5,085 nt of DNA, from the NCBI GenBank assembly GCA_025934615.1, contig JAICXS010000197.1, positions 1-5,085 of the forward strand, written 5' to 3'. Each line of letters begins with the position of its first letter. The first letter of the stretch is position 1. Both the position numbers and the translations under genes were made by a program. The DNA comes from Nitrospiraceae bacterium (lineage in GTDB: Bacteria; Nitrospirota; Nitrospiria; Nitrospirales; Nitrospiraceae). Of this stretch, positions 1-5,085 are shown piece by piece. The notes under the pieces are model-generated. The model saw only the letters and a program-made list of their open reading frames with translations, did not search any database and had not been told where the DNA came from.

Positions 1-1359
1 ATGATCCACGAAATACTGAAATGGCGCCGTTTCGCCATATTCCTCACCCATGAATAGCATCGGGGTCTGCGGCGCGAGGAGCGCCGCGGCCGCGGCTAGT
101 TTTAACGCCTCCCAAGAAATTAGCGTGCTGAGTCGCTCGCCCAATGCCCGATTGCCGATTTGGTCGTGGTTCTGTGCGCAAATAACTAATTGCTGCGGCG
201 GGCGATGTCGAACAGAATTCCCATGGCGTCGCCGCCGATGCGGAGAATACCGGCCCGCATAGACGAATCCGTCTTGGAGCGCTGTCGCTAGCTGGGTAAG
301 TTGCCCAAAATCCTCATAGTAGCCGGTTCGTTCTCCGGTCAGGACGGTATGGAGCGCATGGTGAAAGTCGTCGCTCCACTGGGCATCCAATCCATATCCC
401 CCTTCCGTGGATGGAGCGATGATCCGGCTGTCGTTCAGATCGCTTTCCGCGATGAGTAATGCCCGTCGCCCTACTCGTTCCGACTCGGTACGGACCGCAT
501 CGGACAGTTCTTTCAGAATGTGAAGCGCGCTGAAATCGTAAATACCGTGGACCGCATCTAATCTCAGCGCATCGATATGATATTCGGTGATCCAGTACAA
601 GGCGTTACTGATGATGAACCGCCGGACTGCATCACTCTCCGGCCCGTCATAGTTGACGGCCGGTCCCCACGGCGTCCGATATCGATCGGTGAAGTAGGGG
701 CCGAAGTCTTGGAGATAGTTGCCTTCTGGGCCCACATGGTTGTACACGACGTCTAAGATCACCGCGAGGTCTGTTTGGTGGCACGCATCGACGAATTCTT
801 TCAGCCCTTGAGGTCCGCCATACGTAGACTGAGGAGCAAAGAGACCTACGCCGTCGTACCCCCAATTTCGCTCGCCGGGAAACTGTGCGACCGGCATCAA
901 TTCGACGGCAGTGATGCCGAGATCTCGAAGATATGTCAGATGTGGAATGGCAGCCCGGAAGGTTCCTTTGTCGGTCCATGTTCCGACATGAAGCTCATAA
1001 ATAATGAGTTGCTCAAGAGGGCGCCCCTTCCAGTGCTGATCCGTCCAGCGGAATTGGTCTGGATCGATGACCTCTGATGGCCCGTGTACACCTTCCGGCT
1101 GAGAACGTGACGCGGGGTCCGGTCTCTCTTTGTCGCCATCAAGAATATACACGTATCGATCGCCGGCCTTGGCGCCGGAGATGGTGGCTTCGAAATGGCC
1201 CCCCGAGCGGCGGGTCAGAGGAACCGGTCCACGGCCATGGCCGAGTAATTTAAGATCGACACGGTTTGCGTGAGGAGCCCAGACGTTGAATCGGGCATGG
1301 GACGGTTTGTGGGATATCAGGTTGGCGCCGAAATCTAATGGCCATACTCGTTGAGTCAT
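1..1359 (-). CDS. treZ: Malto-oligosyltrehalose trehalohydrolase (TreZ), N-terminal 453 codons, cut by the window edge
   Basis: A cytoplasmic GH13 enzyme that hydrolyses the alpha-1,4 bond next to the trehalosyl end of malto-oligosyltrehalose, releasing free trehalose; it is the last step of the TreY/TreZ route. The frame is open from ATG at 1359 to base 1 with no stop. TreZ proteins are usually about 580-620 residues, so roughly three quarters are present. An N-terminal CBM48-like beta domain (about residues 8-90, including FNVWAPHANRVDL) precedes the barrel. GH13 motifs are intact: LDVVYNHVG (202-210), LRLDAVH with nucleophile Asp268, LIAESD with acid/base Glu305, and QNHDQIGN with Asp399. 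The motif FMGEEYGE near 436-443 is typical of TreZ and separates it from branching enzyme GlgB. An in-frame TGA lies two codons upstream of the ATG, so no earlier start is possible. The Shine-Dalgarno sequence is poor: GAGG sits only one base from the ATG. The gene is divergent from the DUF2934-glgX pair. Confidence 0.95.
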   Translation of the reverse strand, partial: MTQRVWPLDFGANLISHKPSHARFNVWAPHANRVDLKLLGHGRGPVPLTRRSGGHFEATISGAKAGDRYVYILDGDKERPDPASRSQPEGVHGPSEVIDPDQFRWTDQHWKGRPLEQLIIYELHVGTWTDKGTFRAAIPHLTYLRDLGITAVELMPVAQFPGERNWGYDGVGLFAPQSTYGGPQGLKEFVDACHQTDLAVILDVVYNHVGPEGNYLQDFGPYFTDRYRTPWGPAVNYDGPESDAVRRFIISNALYWITEYHIDALRLDAVHGIYDFSALHILKELSDAVRTESERVGRRALLIAESDLNDSRIIAPSTEGGYGLDAQWSDDFHHALHTVLTGERTGYYEDFGQLTQLATALQDGFVYAGRYSPHRRRRHGNSVRHRPPQQLVICAQNHDQIGNRALGERLSTLISWEALKLAAAAALLAPQTPMLFMGEEYGETAPFQYFVDH

Positions 1360-1401
1360 GCCTCAGTCTGCCAGATGGAGGCGCTGCAATCCAGACCAGT
1401 G

Positions 1402-1429
1402 TTTATCCCACATGAAATCGAGAGTTCAA
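1402..1429 (-). promoter_or_regulatory. Candidate sigma70 promoter for treZ, extended -10 type
   Basis: On the minus strand, TTGAAC (1429-1424, four of six matches to TTGACA) is followed after 16 bases by GATAAA (1407-1402, four of six matches to TATAAT). A TG dinucleotide one base upstream of the -10 fits an extended -10. The start of transcription would fall near 1395, giving a leader of about 35 bases before the treZ ATG. This is inferred by eye from consensus only. I found no equally good promoter for the divergent plus-strand genes in 1360-1495. Confidence 0.4.
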
Positions 1430-1486
1430 CTGATAGGTCGGATAACCGTTCACTGGCTATGCTTCTTCCTCTGAACGTTGTTCCAT

Positions 1487-1491
1487 GGAGG
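1487..1491 (+). promoter_or_regulatory. Ribosome binding site that fixes the start of the DUF2934 gene
   Basis: GGAGG lies four bases before ATG at 1496. The same frame can be extended to a TTG at 1478, but this would place the binding site inside the gene and add MFHGGG, which has no purpose I can see. The ATG at 1485 is in a different frame, which lacks the DUF2934 motif. Confidence 0.6.
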
Positions 1492-1495
1492 CGGT

Positions 1496-1776
1496 ATGGC
1501 CAAGCGGCGGTCAAGCACTGAAGATAAAGGGAAAGACACTGTCGGCGCGGACGCGAAATCCAAATCTGCAAATACGTCAGGTGAACGCCAGTCCCCTCCT
1601 GCCATGCAAGAGGCTCCGTCATTCAGTAACGTCGAATTTTATGCGCGTGTCGCCCGTAAGGCTTACGATTTGTTTGAACGGCGGGGACGGGAAGAGGGGC
1701 ATGATGTGGAGGATTGGCTGGAGGCTGAGCGGCTCATAAAGGACGAATTGCTTCAAGACAGCGAGTCCACCATATC

Positions 1777-1780
<4 letters not shown>
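1496..1780 (+). CDS. DUF2934-domain small protein, coupled to glgX
   Basis: A 94-residue protein of unknown function. Residues 1-45 are hydrophilic and rich in Lys, Ser and Thr, probably disordered. Residues 49-86 carry a pattern I recognise as DUF2934: an Ala/Arg/Tyr-rich helix (VARKAYDLFERRG, 52-64), a GHD turn (68-70), then DWLEAERLI (73-81) on a second amphipathic helix. There is no signal peptide or membrane segment, so it should be cytoplasmic. Its TGA (1778-1780) overlaps the glgX ATG (1777-1779) in ATGA, the usual arrangement for translational coupling. The family is known mainly from short proteins in environmental bacteria and has no settled biochemical role as far as I know. Placement directly before a debranching enzyme suggests a link to glycogen or trehalose metabolism, but this is inference. 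Domain call strong; function unknown. Confidence 0.85.
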
Positions 1781-3930
<2,150 letters not shown>

Positions 3931-3995
3931 CCAGGGCCATAATGTCTACGGTTGTGATGACGGACTCGTTCAAAAGAAGGACGACCAAGGTCGGA

Positions 3996-4023
3996 TTGAC
4001 GGTGGTGTGAAGAATTTGATACG
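3996..4023 (+). promoter_or_regulatory. Weak promoter candidate between glgX and rlpA
   Basis: TTGACG (3996-4001, five of six matches) is followed after 16 bases by GATACG (4018-4023, three of six matches). A short inverted repeat, CGACC-AA-GGTCG (3982-3993), lies just upstream of the -35 and might be an operator or chance. Transcription would begin about 110 bases before the rlpA ATG. The -10 is poor. I see no stem followed by a T-run that would be a clear terminator behind glgX, so read-through into rlpA cannot be excluded. Confidence 0.25.
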
Positions 4024-4130
4024 GTAGGGCCACTGTTCATCCTCCCCGAATTCTTCGCTGCTCATCGTACTGTTTTCTTCTTTCGTTCATTCGGATGTCG
4101 GGCAGTCGGTGTGCTGATGAAAGTCAGTCC

Positions 4131-4135
4131 GGAGG
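4131..4135 (+). promoter_or_regulatory. Ribosome binding site that fixes the rlpA start
   Basis: GGAGG lies four bases before ATG at 4140. The same frame is open back to an ATG at 4095, but that start has no binding site and would put 15 polar residues in front of a normal lipoprotein signal peptide. The 4140 start is therefore chosen. Confidence 0.7.
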
Positions 4136-4139
4136 GAAT

Positions 4140-4781
4140 ATGCGTCTCAAACGACCGTACATCTGGGCGTTTATCGTCACGAGCTGCATGCTCATGGGCG
4201 GATGCGCCGGTTTGACCAAAGGACAAGCGGACTTGGATATCGGGATGAAAGAGCGAGGAATTGCATCGTGGTATGGAGATGATTTTCACGGATGGGTGAC
4301 GGCGAGTGGAGAGCCCTATGATATGCATAGACTCACTGCGGCGCACCGAACGTTGCCGCTCGGAACCATTGTGCGCGTGACGAATGCGGTGAATGGACGA
4401 CATGTTGTCATCCGTATCAATGACCGAGGTCCCTATGTCAATGGTCGGATCCTTGACGTGTCCTATGCCGCCGCAAAACAATTGGGTATGTGGCGTGATG
4501 GTATTTCGGCAATCCAATTAGAAGTCGTGGGTCAGCATGGATTGGATGCCGCAATGATTGAACCGGCGGCGGGAAGGACCGGAGAAGCACCCGCGCCTGA
4601 AATAACGCTTCATGCCGTCTCAGTGTCGACGCCTCAAGTCTTCTCTCAGATCCTACCCCATGATCGAAGCCCTCGCGTGATGCCTGCGGATATTCTTCGC
4701 GAGCGGCGTGCCCGCCGTGTTGGTGACATTATGGCGGCCGACTGCCGAGTTGACATTGCGGCAGAGCTCGAACTCGCCTGA
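4140..4781 (+). CDS. rlpA: RlpA-family lipoprotein, probable septal-ring lytic transglycosylase
   Basis: A 213-residue outer-membrane lipoprotein. RlpA homologues cleave glycan strands lacking stem peptides and help daughter-cell separation. The signal peptide is residues 1-21 (RLKR, then a hydrophobic segment from about 7 to 19) with a lipobox ending MGG before Cys22; Met at -3 is slightly unusual. The double-psi beta-barrel runs from about 38 to 131: GIASWYG (40-46), TASGEPYD (54-61), TAAHRTLPLGT (66-76), NDRGPY (94-99) and GRILDVS (102-108). Glu58, Asp61, His69 and Asp95 have the same spacing as the Pseudomonas aeruginosa residues I recall as important (E120, D123, H131, D157), so activity is likely. 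Trp52 stands where HGR is usual (HGW here). Residues about 132-213 are polar, of unknown role, and do not look like the SPOR domain found in many RlpA proteins, so septal targeting may differ. It probably has its own transcript. Confidence 0.92.
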   Translation: MRLKRPYIWAFIVTSCMLMGGCAGLTKGQADLDIGMKERGIASWYGDDFHGWVTASGEPYDMHRLTAAHRTLPLGTIVRVTNAVNGRHVVIRINDRGPYVNGRILDVSYAAAKQLGMWRDGISAIQLEVVGQHGLDAAMIEPAAGRTGEAPAPEITLHAVSVSTPQVFSQILPHDRSPRVMPADILRERRARRVGDIMAADCRVDIAAELELA

Positions 4782-4844
4782 TACGATCAACTATTAGGCT
4801 CTCCCAAAGTCTTGGATTCTGGCAGGCGTCCCGATGGGCCTCTG

Positions 4845-4874
4845 TTGACACCGTCGTCATTCCTCTACTACACT
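4845..4874 (+). promoter_or_regulatory. Probable sigma70 promoter for the small basic-protein gene
   Basis: A perfect -35 TTGACA (4845-4850) is followed after 18 bases by TACACT (4869-4874, four of six matches to TATAAT). The transcript would start near 4881, about 30 bases before the ATG at 4913, leaving room for the strong binding site GGAGGAG at 4899-4905. It suggests that this gene is transcribed independently of rlpA. The call is by eye from consensus and distance only. Confidence 0.5.
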
Positions 4875-4912
4875 GATTGACTCATTACTGTCCCGAACGG
4901 AGGAGCGGTTGA

Positions 4913-5085
4913 ATGGCTAAGAAAACGCCGTTGGAAACGGATATGGCCCGGTTACAGAAAAAAGTTGCAGAGCAGCGAACGGCAGCGAAGGATCCCGAAG
5001 ACAATTTAAAACTTAGATCCCTCCATAAACGTTTAAAACGTGCTCAACGTAAAAAGCGAAGACTGATCACCCGGAAACAACATGC
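4913..5085 (+). CDS. Small, very basic helical protein of unknown function, 3' end beyond the window
   Basis: I do not recognise a named family. The frame is open for 57 codons from ATG 4913 to the right edge without a stop. GGAGGAG (4899-4905) lies seven bases before the ATG, the best ribosome binding site in the window. The protein starts MAKKTPLETDMARLQKKV, predicted as a helix with possible coiled-coil character (about 7-25). A polar break AAKDPEDN (24-31) follows, then a second helix dominated by Lys and Arg (LHKRLKRAQRKKRRL, about 37-51). There is no signal peptide or membrane segment. Such charge could suit binding of nucleic acid or the ribosome, but that is speculation. Codon choice (AAA, TTA, CGT, CTT, AGA) is more A/T-rich than in glgX or treZ, partly because of the lysine content. 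A conserved hypothetical protein is the safest label. Confidence 0.75.
   Translation, partial: MAKKTPLETDMARLQKKVAEQRTAAKDPEDNLKLRSLHKRLKRAQRKKRRLITRKQH

Noticed and set aside
50..262. A 70-codon plus-strand frame
   Set aside because: It is antisense to the treZ segment encoding the Asp399 motif and FMGEEYGE; its composition is that of a shadow frame.
647..1142. Several 68-110 codon frames on both strands in the left part of the window
   Set aside because: All overlap the treZ coding frame, which carries clear GH13 motifs through this region; their products are Arg-rich and unlike real proteins.
1375..1493. Nine-base direct repeat ATGGAGGCG at 1375-1383 and 1485-1493
   Set aside because: Only two copies, one containing the ribosome binding site of the DUF2934 gene; it gives no sign of an operator array and is likely chance.
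1356..1622. An 88-codon minus-strand frame whose TGA overlaps the treZ ATG
   Set aside because: The overlap looks like an operon junction, but the frame runs antisense through the DUF2934 gene, has no recognisable motif, and spans the likely treZ promoter.
3942..4010. A 22-codon plus-strand frame just after glgX
   Set aside because: It has no ribosome binding site, no recognisable motif and a length expected by chance.
4820..4842. Possible stem (AGG...CCC-GAT-GGG-CCT) after rlpA considered as a terminator
   Set aside because: The arms are interrupted, the loop is three bases and no T-run follows, so an intrinsic terminator is not supported.

Overview
The window looks like a chromosomal stretch of a Gram-negative bacterium of moderate G+C content. 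It carries glycogen and trehalose metabolism genes followed by an outer-membrane lipoprotein gene. A small DUF2934 protein, a TreZ/TreX-type pair and a catalytically complete RlpA lipoprotein together suggest a Nitrospira-like (Nitrospirota) genome. That assignment is my impression of gene style, not a proven placement. I see no mobile element, CRISPR array, tRNA or rRNA.

Layout: (1) Positions 1-1359, minus strand, hold the N-terminal 453 codons of treZ (malto-oligosyltrehalose trehalohydrolase); its 3' end runs off the left edge. (2) Positions 1360-1495 are a divergent intergenic region with a plausible promoter for treZ. (3) Positions 1496-3930, plus strand, form a two-gene unit: a 94-residue DUF2934 protein whose stop codon overlaps the start of glgX/treX (glycogen debranching enzyme, 717 aa) in an ATGA junction. 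(4) Positions 3931-4139 are a spacer with one weak promoter candidate. (5) Positions 4140-4781 encode an RlpA-family lipoprotein of 213 aa. (6) Positions 4782-4912 are a spacer with a good sigma70-like promoter. (7) From 4913 to the right edge runs the start of a small, very basic, helical protein of unknown function.

How the genes work together: GlgX/TreX hydrolyses alpha-1,6 branch points to release linear maltodextrins. In the TreY/TreZ route the reducing end of such a chain is rearranged to a trehalosyl unit by TreY, and TreZ then releases free trehalose. TreX-like and TreZ genes back to back therefore suggest a glycogen-to-trehalose module. TreY is not in the window and may lie beyond the left edge. 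The DUF2934 protein appears translationally coupled to the debranching enzyme, which makes it a candidate accessory or regulatory factor. RlpA and the basic protein have no evident link to the sugar genes. Most of the window is conventional; the least explained items are the DUF2934-glgX coupling, the basic protein at the right edge and a small antisense reading frame behind glgX.
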